Assembly (NCBI RefSeq): GCF_000002425.4
Contig: NC_037270.1
Location: 8,728,494-8,792,493, forward strand
Direction: 5' to 3'
DNA from: Physcomitrium patens
Taxonomy: Eukaryota; Streptophyta; Bryopsida; Funariales; Funariaceae
DNA: 64,000 nucleotides
Positions 46,381-58,760 of this stretch are shown here, piece by piece. A program made the translations under genes and the position numbers. Under the pieces are notes generated by a model, which saw nothing but the letters and a program-made list of their open reading frames with translations, made no database searches and was not told where the DNA came from. Position 1 is the first letter of the stretch, and each line of letters opens with the position of its first letter.

Positions 46381-47330
46381 TGACGCTCCTGGCCCCTTTA
46401 AACGCGGTTTGCGGTGGTGCATGGTGGCGGTGGGGTCGGGAAGCTGTGGGTGGCTCTCCCACGGAGAGAGATGATCTGCACCGCACCATGTACAGACTCC
46501 CCAAATTGGAAGTATTTGTGGGAGTGTCTGTAAGGAGGGGAGTATTGTCTACGAGGAGGGGTGTGGGGTCCACGAAGTCAAACTGTCTGCAGCGTCGTCA
46601 CAGCTCTTGCTTAGGGGACTGCCTGTGCACCTTCGTCCTTTAGAACTGCCTTTGTGCCTTCTGTACGATCAGTTTCGTCACCTCTTCTTCCCCTCTCACG
46701 CTTCACTTGTTATAGTTCGTGGGTCTTACAGGATCGTCCCCGACGGTTTCACTTGCTGTTTGAAAGGATAATTAGGTTGGAAGTCGCGCTTCGTGACTGG
46801 TCGGTATATGGAATACGGGAAGATTGCGTTTTTGAATGAGCGAGTTTATGTTGGGGGTTGGATGTGGAGGCGAGAGGGGCGTGGCGGTGCTGGTGTAGAA
46901 GAGCAGGAAGGTCTAGTTCACGTTGAGCTAGGATTGATTACGGAGTGGGGCATTTTGTTTTGAACTTGGAAAGTGGGGGGAGAGAGTGAGAGAGAGCGTG
47001 TGTGTGTGTATTGAAGCCATAAATTGGAGTTTGAGATCCGCGGAGATTTTTGGCGAGGTGAAGTCTCAATTGGGTTGCATTCTGTTTTGCATTTGGAATG
47101 GATTTTCTACAGCGGGAATGATCAGTTCAATCAGATTCTTGTTCTTGTAGCTGCCAGACACATTAGATTTTTCACAATTTGTTGAAGCAATAGTGGATGA
47201 CATGAATTACATTCGAGTAGCTAGCTTCATTTGAACAATGTCTTCAATGTCAAATGTACTGATATTGTTTTCCACTACAATTTTTCAGGAAAGGCGATCG
47301 ATTTTTAAGGGTGAAACTCAATTTTTAACT
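46381..47330 (+). promoter_or_regulatory. CpG-rich promoter and leader of the AP2-like gene
   Basis: This segment is the most CpG-rich in the middle of the window and lies directly upstream of the AP2-like start codon. A CTACAATTTTTCAG acceptor at 47275-47288 suggests an intron in the 5' untranslated region. GA and GT runs lie at 46980-47010. The exact transcript start cannot be read. Confidence 0.5.
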
Positions 47331-48696
47331 ATGGCACCAACCCAGACACCCATGTAAGTATTGCTCCATACCATCTCATGCCTAATTTCGATGTGAGTGT
47401 GAGCGAAGTGTTGAGCTCGGGAATGCTTGGTCGGAAAGGGCGCTTGCAAATTCAGAAAAAACTTACAAGAGTGACTTTGTGTTCTGTGTATGCAGGCTAT
47501 TTGCCATCGAATACAAAGGCGTAAAGCGGCAAATTAAGCCTTGCGGCATACGCGAACCAAAGGGTCGAGTGAGGGGTTACAGAGTAGAGATACGGCCGCC
47601 TGGCTCATCAGACAAGATCTGGGTTGGGACGTTCGACTCCCCGGACAAAGCCATGCGGGCCTATGACCTATCTCTTCACCTCATCGGGAAGGACCCCTAC
47701 TACTACTTGTACCCCGAGAAATACCTTCCTACGCGCCCCTTTTTGAGGCCGTCAAAGGACTTTGTTCAAAGCCAAGCTAGGAAATACTCGAACATGATTT
47801 CCAACCTCAAGATAAATCCGGAATGCTTAATTCCATTAGAAAGGAATTTATCGCATTCGAACAAGTCCAGCACTAGGCGGGTGCGAACACCCTCGGGGTT
47901 GGGTGCCCCAGAGGTAGAAAGTACCGCTACGAGCGTGTCTCGGGAGGATTCGAAGTTCGTCGACATGGAGTCAATGTTAGTGCCGCTCGATTCTGCCAAA
48001 AAGATGACGCCGGCCGCTGTGGAGATCGTGGATGGGCTTTTACAAGATCTGGGACGTCCTGGAGCACTGTTTGATCGAACGTTGAAATACTCTGCCCCTC
48101 CCTTGGCTTTCACAGAAGACAAAGAGGTTGACATGGATGCGGTGGAGTCGCCCGCATATCATGGGGGATTAACCAACTCCAAGGAGTTGGTTGATGAAAA
48201 ATACCAAATTCGTGTGATCCCACCCATTGAGACAGATAACGAATTCTGTTTTCAAAACTATTCCACAACACCACCGAAGTCTCCACAGGACTTGTTTCCA
48301 TCATTCACTAGTTTCGATTCGTTCAACGAGGACTGCGGCGGCGGTAGATCATCGTTGAGAATGTGGTCCTCGAAAAGGAAGTACATGGAATTAGAGTGTG
48401 ATGGTGCAGGTGAGGAGTTTGACAGATTCGGTGCACTGCGGAAGCTTCTCCTTGCAGATGATACAAGCACAGCACACGTCCCTGTTACTGCAGGGGACGA
48501 TGATGTGATGGATTGCACAAGTGGACCATTTACAAACTTGAGTGGGAGGCTCAAGATTGCACAGATGGAAATGGAACTTCTGAAGCTGGTCTCTGTTGAA
48601 GAAAATGCCATCCCAACCGGGATAGCCAGGAACTCGATGGACACAGACATGATGGAAGAAATGGAAGAATCCTGGCTTTCAAGTTTATTCAGTTAA
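47331..48696 (+). CDS. Divergent AP2/ERF-domain transcription factor
   Basis: A 407-residue protein from exons 47331-47353 and 47496-48696, joined by a GT-AG intron (GTAAGT donor, TGCAG acceptor). The short first exon gives MAPTQTPM, then the frame enters the AP2 domain at about residue 14. The domain keeps the YKGVK start, the GYRVEIRPP strand, WVGTFDSPDKAMRAYD and a final YLYPEKY. It differs from typical ERFs by an extra KPCGIREPKGRVRG segment and by lacking the usual WGKWVAEIR core. Such domains bind GC-rich promoter motifs in the nucleus. The rest is mostly disordered and acidic. The C-terminal MEEMEESWLSSLFS, acidic with bulky hydrophobic residues, could be an activation motif. Similarity to AP2/ERF is clear to me; the subfamily is not. 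Copia fossil 3 begins 66 bases past the stop. Confidence 0.85.
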
Positions 48697-48908
48697 ACTG
48701 GAAGACCAGTACCTGTGTCAGGAGAGAAGGTTTTCGTCTTACATCTTCTACTTGGAGTCCTATGTTACGACACAACACAATCGAGTCATCAAACTTGTCA
48801 GCACACCATTACATTAGACGAGACACACCTACTTGGTACAAGTAGCTATAGCACTTAAATCATGAAACAGCACATCTGTATACTATATAAACCACTGTGT
48901 AATCTCTC

Positions 48909-49313
48909 ATGGATAAGGTAGAAATGCTATTAGTCCGCTCCAAGCTCAGGAGCGTGGTTGATGGTTCAGAAATCGCTCTTGTTGATAGCGATGTTGCTGG
49001 TCTGGCTGGCCGGAAATTGAAGGATTCCAAGGCACGCTTAGACATTTTTCTCCATTGCCAAGAAAAGCAGTTTATCCTGTTTGTTTTGCTAAAATCCCTT
49101 ACTACCTCAAAAGCAGAATGGAAAAAACTTAAACAACTCTACCAACGCTCAAACACAGAATCTCATATAAATTTGTACAACCAATTAAGTCATTTGATCG
49201 TGTCCAATATTGAAGACGTTGTTGGCTTTTTTGAAAATTGTCAATCAATTTTGCAAGCAGCCGTTATTATAGGCTGTAAATTTGATGATAAACAAGTCAT
49301 GTTACTTCTCTAG
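48909..49313 (+). pseudogene. gag remnant of copia fossil 3
   Basis: This 134-residue frame has the copia gag layout (KSLTTSKAEWKKLKQLYQR, then NLYNQLSHL and a LPDSW-like motif just beyond). The first third still contains many CpG sites, unlike the rest of the element. Confidence 0.75.
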
Positions 49314-50039
49314 GCACTACCAGATTCATGGAGTGCCTTTGTTATCACACAAGGTGGCATAGTCTACCTCACTTTTTAAAACTCATTTCAAATAAACTTC
49401 AACAACATGCCATAAACAGTTCTAAAATTGATTCCAATAAAACAAGTGCTTTTTACATTAAAGAAAATTTCGTCAAAACCATCATCAAGCAAAACACAAA
49501 GGTTTCATGAAAGTAATTCATCAATAAATCATAAACCTTTCAACCGGTCCAAACAACATATTATTTCACCTATTATTTGTCATTATTGCAAGAAAGCAAG
49601 CCATGAAGTCCTTGAATGTAGAACAAAAATACAACACAAAGGAACTCAAAAGTTGCATGTCACTACTTTTATAGCTAATGATACATTTTATCTATTTTCA
49701 GCAATAATTTCTACACCATCCATCTCAAAATTGTAATATTTAGATTCACATGTAAGTTAGCATATGTTACTAATCTAAACTTTGTTCTAAGATTAATAAG
49801 TTCTTCTTGATCCAAAAACCATTCTATTTTGGTAATAACAACAATTATAAAGTTTTTCGTTTTTGCTCAATACTTCCAAAACTTAATTCAAATCAATCCT
49901 CATTCTTCAAATATGTCCTTTGTTTATCTTGTCTTTCCAAAAAAATTATTTTTAATAGCCTAAAATATCAGTAAAGCAACTATAATCTTTATTTATGATG
50001 AGTGCCTTTTTAATACCATTTTACCAAAATCTTAACAAA

Positions 50040-50640
50040 TCATGATTGTTTGAATTCAAAAAGATATATATGTATATATTTGAATGGTTTAATTGAATTC
50101 AAATATCATATTGAATGGTTTAATTGAATAAGATATATACATGTATTTGAATATATTTAAATATATTCAAATATCATATTGAATGTAACATTAAATATAT
50201 TATTATACATATATATTTTTAATATGTTATTCAATATGTTACATTCAATATGATATTTGAATATATTTAAATATATTCAATATGATATTTGAATATATTC
50301 AATGTTATATTCAATATGATATTTGAATATATTCAATGTTATATTCAATATGATATTTGAATATATTCAATGTTATATTCAATATGATATTTGAATATAT
50401 TCAATATTACATTCAATATGATATTTGAATATATTCAATATTACATTCAATATGATATTTGAATATATTCAAATATATTTAAATAATTTACTATTGAATA
50501 TAACATTCAAATATATTTGAATTTACTATTTAATACAACATTAAAATATATTTGAATTTACTATTTAATATAACATTAAAAATATATTTGAATTTACTAT
50601 TTAATATAACATTCAAATATACAAGTTCAATGTCTAAATA
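50040..50640. repeat. AT-only tandem and palindromic array
   Basis: Seven units of about 34 bp start at 50251, 50283, 50317, 50351, 50385, 50419 and 50453. Each contains the perfect 14-base palindrome TTGAATATATTCAA. A second array of similar length follows, in which ATTTACTATTTAATA-like units recur to about 50625. The block could fold into long hairpins. It lies in the body of copia fossil 3. Confidence 0.75.
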
Positions 50641-52599
50641 TTCAAAGCTATTAATTTCTTTTTCAATGCATAAATCTTAAGTAAAATATAAATTAACCAA
50701 ATACTATGGCAAAAATATTTTTTTCGATGTTTTATTCATATAAATTACTACTTCTACCTCTATTTTGAAGCTCTCTCTAGCCAAAAAGCCTCTCAATGGT
50801 GTTAAGCCATTAAAACCATGTATATTTTTTTAATTAATAACAACACCTAGATTTTAGTTGATTAATCTTAAAAAAAGAAAATATGGATTCTAAATAGTTA
50901 TTATATTTCAAATATAACTCCTATAGAACTTGAGACAAATGTACAGCTTATCTTGCAATCTAAGGCTTCTTATAACAAGTACATTTATATTCTTCAAAAA
51001 CTTATTGTCTTATCATTAAAATGACATCTCTTAACAATTTATTTGCCTTCATTTTACTTCATGAGTATTATATCTACAAAATAGATGTAACCAATGTTTT
51101 TTTTTAATGGCATCTTTTATGAAGAGATTTATATTTCTCAACCTGAAGATTTTGTGTTCTCTTAGAATGAATATGAAATGTGCAAAGTCCAAAAGTTCTT
51201 ATATAGACTTAAAGAAGCACTACAGGTATGATATGATTTCTTTGATAATTTCTTCTTCAATCAAGGTTTTCAATGCTTATCCAATATTAATGCACACCTC
51301 AATTATTTTTTATTTTTATTCTTATTCCTTGGTCTTTACATTGTCAATATTATCCTAATCTTTGTTGTCTTATAATATCTCTAGGCATATAAAGTTGTCA
51401 TTGCATAAAAATTCTCTATGATCTAATAAAAATTGTATTGATTATATTTTAGGAATTAAAATTTTTCTAATTCTAAAAATAAGACTTTTATTTTCTTTTA
51501 AAAAAAATATATCTCTAATATATTATGTAAGATTAATATAATTCCATAAAAACCTAATTCAATGCATTCTCACTTTCAAGTTGAGAATCTTATTCTTGAA
51601 GAAGCTTTTGCAATGGTATTAATATATTGTATTCAAGTATTTGATAATTTATAGTATTTATTTACTTGCACCAAATTTGAACTAATTTTTTATATAAACT
51701 ACTTTACATAATTTATAGCCAATCCAGGATGTCTTTATGATATTGCATTTTAATATATGTTTTGTCACATCCAACAAATATACAATTGAAATCTTAAAAA
51801 TAAAAGTTTATCTACTTTTGACTTAAAACATAGTATAGATATAACAATGCAAATTGAATACAGAATGTTGACACAAGAAGTTCACCATTTGGCTACATTT
51901 TTTTAATTTAATATGCTTTATTTTCTTGGCAAAACAAGAAGCAATCTATTATTGCTATTACAATTGCTAAAGTTGAATACTTTGTTGTTGCTATAACAAC
52001 AAAAAACTACTTTGGCTTTAAATCTTATTCTCTAAATTTGGCTGTTGAGTCAATTTTTTTAATATTATATACTATGATAATTAATCTTGCATTGTTCTTG
52101 CAAAAAATCTTAGATTCTATAAGAAATCAAAATATATTAATATTAAATATCATTTTTTTAAAAAAAACGATTATAAGCTTATAAAACTAGAATTTCCTTG
52201 AATTACTAAGATATGGGCTGACATCTTAATTAAGTTCCTATCAAAATCAAAAATAATACATGTGCATTAAGTCATGGTCTCATCAAATTTCATCAATTAA
52301 TTTTTCTCACTTGATCAAGAGAGAAGTACTAATATCTAATCAACTTCATTAAAAGTTATTAAATTACTGATTTTAGTAGTTTAAATGTACTTCAACTTTC
52401 ACATCTTTTTTATTTAATTGAAAGAATGTTACAATACAAGACAAGCTGAGTTATCAAACTAGTCAATTAGCACAACATATAGTCATACCATTACATTATA
52501 TGAGACACACTTCTTGAGCACCAATAGTTATAGCACTTAAATTATGATATGATACATTTGTATATTATATAATTCAATGTAAAAATTCTCATGAGTTTT

Positions 52600-53130
52600 T
52601 ATCAAGGGCATAAATCTTCAAGAAAGAAATCCTCAATACACTCTTGTGTCACTCAAAAAGACTAAGAAATCAATCAAAGATGGTAATATATTGAAATAGA
52701 AAGTCAAAGAAAAGAAGACTAAAAAGTCTTGAAATAAGACTAAGGATTAAAAAGATGTTGACAAGAGTGAAGAAGGCTTCACTCTTGTCTCCATATATAC
52801 TCTCTAATTAGGAGCTATGTGTCAATATTCTATAGGATGTGCAAAAAGTATTGACTTTGCTAAACACATGTCTTAACTTATAAGGTAAGTTTTTTATATG
52901 TATGCCACACATTTAACTTGTTCCACAATCTATTAACATGTATGATATGTGGCTAACTTATTGACCAAGTTTCTAACCTATCAATTAATTACAAATACAT
53001 ATAAAATCAAAGCAACATCTTTAAAGCTTCTAAGAAGTTTTCTAGAAGATATTATGAAATTAATCTACTTTTATCTATTTCTACTTAATCATATAGGTAA
53101 TTATTAGAGTAAATATGAATATTTGTGATA
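52600..53130 (-). repeat. Isolated chromovirus LTR (family 2/3/5)
   Basis: A full-length, decayed copy in minus orientation without adjacent internal sequence, probably a solo LTR. The self-primer sequence is intact at 52768-52758 on the minus strand. No exact target duplication is left. Confidence 0.7.
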
Positions 53131-55185
53131 ATTATATATATATATATATGTATATATATATCTTAAGTCTAAGTCTTTATAATATATAATAGCTTTTTAT
53201 TACTTAAATCATGCAATATAAGAAAAAAGACAATCAATAATTTTTTTTTATTTTTTTTTATTTTTTTCAAAATATGCATCTAATAATGTAATTCTAATAT
53301 ATTATTTATAAAAATCCCTAACTTAGATAAGTTAAGCTTAAAAGAATTGGAAATAATTACACTTTTATAATTAAATTAGTTTTATAGGATGAGATAATAA
53401 TAATTTATGAATCATAGCAATATCAATATATGTGTATTAATTCATGTGTTATATATATAGTTTTAGTAATGCTATTATAATTTTTGCTACTACGACCCTT
53501 ATAAGTCCTACTAATAGATTTTAATTGGTGGAATTATTAGAAGTATATTTTTGAATTATTTAATTATAAAAATATTAGAATTAGATAATTTTTTTGATTA
53601 TTTATATATTTATTATAATTTAGATGGATTTAAAAATCACAAGAGTCTTATTAAAAATAAATATAATAATAGAATCTTAATTAATCTTTAAAGCAACTAT
53701 TCTAGTTGATAAAATATTTTTTCTTATTATTAAATATTAATGTTTAATTATTAAAACCAATGTTATATTAGTCTTCTATTTATATGTATTACTTATAAAA
53801 AAATTATAAATATTAATTAATAGTTGAAAGAAGAATGAATAAGATTATCGTATCTTTTTAATTATTTATATAAAAAATAGGATTTATAGTTGATTTAAAT
53901 TTATATTATTACTATAAAAATTTACTAAGATAATAAAATATAATTATAAATTATTTTCATTATTAAAAAAGTAATATATTAATTTTTAGAATTTATTTTT
54001 AAAAATTAAAGAAATTTTAGAGTAATTTTTAAAAATTTGATAAAAATAAATTTTATTACTTTGAAAGCCATTATGAAGATATAGATCAAGATAATAAAAG
54101 TCATAGTAGGCTTTTAGACTAACTAAGTGTTTATCAAATACTTTGGTGAAGTTAACTTACAACCACAATCCATTTAATATGTATTTTTAGTTTTTTTTAT
54201 CCCAATCAAAAAACTATTACTATTTCTAATATATTTTATTTATTTGAAATTATAAATAAATTCTTTTTAATTCAAATAAAATATTAAAATAAGTTGTGGT
54301 GACAATAGCAAAAATTTGATGGCATTAGAAATAATAAATAAATATATATATATATATATATTAAAATGCATACATGAAGGAAATTACAATGCTTTTTTTG
54401 TCCAATCTGTACACATAAGTTCTACACAACCTACAAAATTTGTTGTCAAGCTAATATTAATATAACAAAATGACTTAACAAATCATGACTTATTTTCAAT
54501 GATGCAAGTTTCTATCAAGTAAACCGTCCTGCCATGAGCACATAATTTACATTATTCTAACCTGATGAAACGAATTGAGGCTATGCAACTCACATCACAC
54601 AATAATGTGCTTTGGTACCATTGGTTCACAATTCAAGAGCCCACTCAAAAGCAAGTTTCAGCACAGACATGATAGAGCAAGTTTCAAATTTATTGTAAGA
54701 AAACCACATTTTTCCTTCTTCCCCAAAGTTGATAAATTTTCAAAAGCATTATTTACAGATCAATAACTTATAACTCTCTAAAAGAATCCTCCCAGAAATT
54801 CTTTCAGCTTAAGTGGGCTTCTCCAAAAAAGAGTCAAACCTCCTATCAAGTGTCAAGACTTGTGTAGTACTATTAAATCAAATACCACGAAGCCTCCACC
54901 CGAGTTTGATATAAAAAGATGATACCAAATCAAACACCACTCGTGACGACAAGAATATATGAGTAGCAGATTGAGTGATCCACATACATCACCTCAGAAA
55001 ATCTCTTATAGAACCATCGTTCAATCGGGTACAATCGAACGGGGCTTCTGTTGCAGCTTTGTCACATCAGCAACTAGTGGTTTATTGCTAACTATCACAT
55101 AAGCTTAATAGCACAAAGAGGCTACCCAAAATTACATGGATCAATCATCCCACGACAAATTGCATGTAGAAAAACTTCAACATGT
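53131..55185. other. AT-rich spacer and probable PEX11 3' region
   Basis: Positions 53131-54480 are very AT-rich, with TA runs at 53136-53160 and 54343-54361 and no readable frame. From about 54490 GC rises; 54490-55185 likely includes the 3' untranslated region of PEX11, which is read leftward. No other gene is supported. Confidence 0.5.
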
Positions 55186-58107
55186 TCAGACCTCCTTGGC
55201 CTTAACTGGTGGAGGTGGTACCAACTGTGGAGAAGAAAATTCATGCCAGATGTGTCAGTCTAAATAAATATACTTGATATATTCATTACCTATAACAGTG
55301 ACAAAAATAAAGAGAAATATATCCTCTTGAAAAGCGAAAATCACTTGGTAATGCATGTCCATGATGAAAAAGAATAAATAATCAACATATGGCCAGGTGA
55401 TGCATCTCACAAATGACAACATGAAATGCTGGCGCAATACTACTGAGCATAATGTCAATGCGAGTAAAGCTTAGAAACTAACTAGTGAACACAAGCACCT
55501 AAAGAATTTAAATGAACTTGCATTGCACAAACAGTTTATGATTCTCTTATTATTGGAGAGAACTGACTAAGGTTTCAATAGATTAGTTTGCTTTACATAC
55601 TAATTCATACAAATAATCCCGCTTTACGAAAGTACCTGGTAGCATGATATTACTGAGGTGATGAAACCCAGGCCCCCAGTAACGCGCGGTGTGATGGTCT
55701 TGGGAGCCAGCTGAAGCAGCCCCACAGCAACCACAATGTCCATGCCTGACTTGATTAAGTTTAATGATCTTACCCTAGACTTCTTCAAGTTTTCTTTTCG
55801 CTGTTCCCTCTGCAAAAAAATATGACCTCAGCAATAATGCTAAAAAAATAGAATAATCAAAATTTCGAATCTCATTTCTGGAAAACAATTTGAACTTATT
55901 TGCTGTAGTGCCAACAAAATGCTGCACTTCAAAATCTGAATTTTTTTACATTTATCTTAAACCCTGTCCCGGAAAATACGCCAAACAACTTGTTTCACAT
56001 CTTCTTTCTAAGTAGAGGTGAAGATGGAGAAGACCATTTTAATGAGCAAAAACCAAAACTTGCATGTCAACTTCATGTCAAGGCTACTGTCCTAAATCAT
56101 GGCAGCTAAGTAACATCGACCGATTAAAAGCTCTTGACATTATGGTATAGCTGAACACTTTGTCTAAAAACCCACATGATTACTTCAGCAAATCAAAAAA
56201 AACCACCATGGCTGTCTTCATGCCACGATCCTTGAATATATATGGGCTAATTATAAAATTAGGAAACCATACGCTTATACACTTATAATAAATCTAAGGA
56301 AACGATAAGCTTACCAGTTTCATTTCTTCAATGCTGGGGGAACCTTGTGCCTTTTTCAACTCATTCTCTACCTTCTTCGTGGTGGATCCTAAACGAGTAA
56401 TTTCTGCAACCTGAAGCCAGAAATCTTGTGATGTGATTGGATTGCAAGCACTTCAAATCGATGAAATAATCTTGAAATTTTCTAAATTGCACCAAAGAGA
56501 AGCATGAAACTATCCGACGCATAAATATTTTTGTCCGTCGACATGATGCTTTCTGTTACTGATAAGAGTAAAAATTCCTGCCGGTCTTGTAGCCATGCGA
56601 TCAACACTGGCAGCGTCGAAGTGGAAAAATAAAAAATTAAGTATTCTCTCGACCTAGGTAATTGGAGAACGTTCTGATAAGCAACTGACCTCAACAAGGG
56701 TTGTGCAGCAAGTGCCTGCCAACCAACAAAAGAGAGAAATCCTGGAGATGAGGTTCAGGCGTTCCGTATCCTGCACTACCAGACAACATGATAAGCAGTT
56801 ATGCTACAAACCATCATACGAGTCCAAGACGAGACTGAATAGTGTTAAGTAAACAAGGACAAACCATACCTTGTAAATGCCAGTTCTTCCAGCCCACACA
56901 ATTTGATCAAGGAACAAGAAGGTTCCGACCAACGCATTTTTCGCCTGACCAATTTTCAATGCAAAAAAAGTCAATCATTATTAACGCAAAAAACTAGTGA
57001 CTGCCTCTAATACTATAAACAAACTTCGTATCAGAAAAAACTTGATGAGATCGACTACACGATTTTTGAAATCATTAAAAATTTCTCAAACCATAAAATT
57101 AACCACTACAACAAGAATTGAACGCACAACACTATTATTGCATTATGAAAACTTGCCTTGCCAAGGAGTACAATCGGCAATGGTGTTGCTTTCGGTGGTG
57201 GAGCAAGAAGCGCATTCAACTCATTCAAAGTCTGTGAAGATGGCAACCAAAGCACATGCTCTGAATCAATGCCTATAAGATAATTAAACCCTGGCATCCT
57301 CCGCAGTTGATTTTGTTACCAAAAACACTTGTGTAGCTGACCCAGAGTTCTTGTCCGCAAAATATTCATTCTAAAGAAACGAATCCGTTCCCCCCCAAAA
57401 AATAAACCCAGAGCATCACAGTAATCAAAGCTTCCCTGCTTACAAACCTTCTACACTTGTAAATTGCAACCACTCGCAACTATGGTGTCACTTTACATGA
57501 TACAAGCATTTGTCCGCCATCCTCACACATCTACTAATAGTAATCACTACGTTGTTTCCTAGACTTCAGTGAAGACATTCATGCGTTTTTTCCTTTCCTA
57601 TCACTCAATTACTTGACAAAGCAATCTCTAGTCGTTTCTAACACCATCAATACATAAGAATCTCTTTTCCAATATTCCATCACTAACTCCAAACAATTAC
57701 AGTGTGTACATTTCCTGATCCTCAAAAGCAAGATACTCAGCAGCTGCACTTAGAAACATATTGCCCCGAAAAAGCAGCCATTATAACAACAACAACAACA
57801 AAATAATAAATAAAATAAGAAACTGCAGAAATTATCAAAAAACCGTCATCACGGCGCACAAAACCGGAATTCCGCCATGGATCCTGGTCTATTTCGCAAA
57901 GACTCATGAACGCACCTTAGCTAGACGGAAAACCTTACGCGCCAAGCTAGTAGTCTTGTCGACCTGCTGCGCAACCCCAGGCTCGCCCGCGCTAATGAAC
58001 TTGGAGCCATACTGGATCGCGCGACAAATTTTGTCCCGTGCCTCAGCCTTATTAAGATACATCACCAGGAAGGCGATCTCTGATCGGGCCACATCGAGTG
58101 TCGCCAT
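55186..58107 (-). CDS. PEX11: Peroxisomal membrane protein PEX11
   Basis: Seven coding exons, read on the minus strand: 58107-57916, 57231-57157, 56944-56870, 56770-56690, 56410-56315, 55809-55636 and 55224-55186. All junctions are in phase 0, giving 243 residues, the usual size for plant PEX11. PEX11 proteins sit in the peroxisome membrane and drive its elongation and division. Family hallmarks are MATLDVARSEIAFLVMYLNK at the start, RDKICRAIQYGSKF, the FLFLDQIVWAGRTGIYK segment, RISLFCWLAGTCCTTLVE, and a hydrophobic stretch near MDIVVAVGLLQLAP. The C-terminus VKAKEV is lysine-containing, as in several plant members. Intron 2 has a GC donor in the good context AAG|GCAAGT; the others are GT-AG. 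The frame is open far upstream of the chosen ATG, but only this start gives the family N-terminus. It resembles the plant C/D/E type, but I cannot fix the isoform. Confidence 0.95.
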
Positions 58108-58760
58108 GACTCTAGGCTCTCTCTCGCAACTCTCCAAACTCCCCTCTCTCCTCTCCTCCACGCCAACAATCTCACTCCCCTCCTCCTCCGCACATGAACC
58201 ACACGCTCCACTTCCCAGTGCTCGCTCCACCGAATGACGTGAAGTCAGTCGCTGTTCTCTCACAGAAGCATCTACAGACCCGCTCGCAATCGGTGCGCTG
58301 ATTAGAAACAAACAAAAATTCCTCGTGACCATGAAATCTGTAAAGAAATTCGGCAAATGTCTCGGCATCAGCTGCACCAGGCCTCTCCGTTGCATTGGAC
58401 CGCATCTACGGCTACGATCCTTTCCATGGAGTGATCCAATGGTGAATGTTGTTTCACTGTTCATCCGTACGATGACAACCGTCACGTTGGATGTCAAGTT
58501 GCCATGAACGAAGCCACTCGGTGGGAACTTAATCGGGAACGTACAGTTGGTGGATCCGTTCGCCGGTCGTTGGGTTCGAGAGAGGAGGCTTGTGCCCCCT
58601 GATTTTCCTGACCGTTGAGCGGTGGAGGTGGTCGGGAAACGGTGCAACTCCCTCTGAAGGATAACAGCGTGGCGCGTGCGTCATCGTAGGATGGATGATA
58701 GTTCTATTTTTGGAATTTAGACGTCATTCATCGAACTAGCTCCGAGCATGGTCATATTTG
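58108..58760 (-). promoter_or_regulatory. PEX11 leader and promoter region
   Basis: CpG-containing, GC-richer DNA directly upstream of the PEX11 start, with a CT-rich stretch on the plus strand at 58120-58190. Frames here are open on the minus strand in continuity with PEX11 but resemble no protein. AT-rich repeat DNA starts beyond about 58760. Confidence 0.45.

Larger units (their letters stand above)
48763..52591 (+). mobile_element. Ty1/copia fossil 3, inserted just downstream of the AP2-like gene
   Basis: A plus-strand copia element with short LTRs at 48763-48909 and 52427-52591 (both start TGTTAC and end CTCA). Gag (48909-49313, MDKVEMLLVRSKL) lies at the left, and the zinc knuckle CHYCKKASHEVLEC at about 49577-49620. 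Faint reverse transcriptase is near 51100-51360 and faint RNase H near 51930-52310. Gag near the AP2-like gene is far better preserved than the rest, which has decayed into AT-rich sequence with very many breaks. A palindromic tandem array lies within it. Confidence 0.75.

Noticed and set aside
46097-46573. 158-residue minus-strand frame upstream of the AP2-like gene
   Set aside because: It lies in the CpG-rich promoter region, where stop codons are rare by composition. No domain, repeat or homologous pattern is visible.
57904-58647. 247-residue frame that would extend PEX11 at its N-terminus
   Set aside because: Only the last 64 codons match PEX11. The part upstream of the ATG at 58107 is Arg/Ser-rich, unlike any PEX11, and fits a leader that happens to be open.
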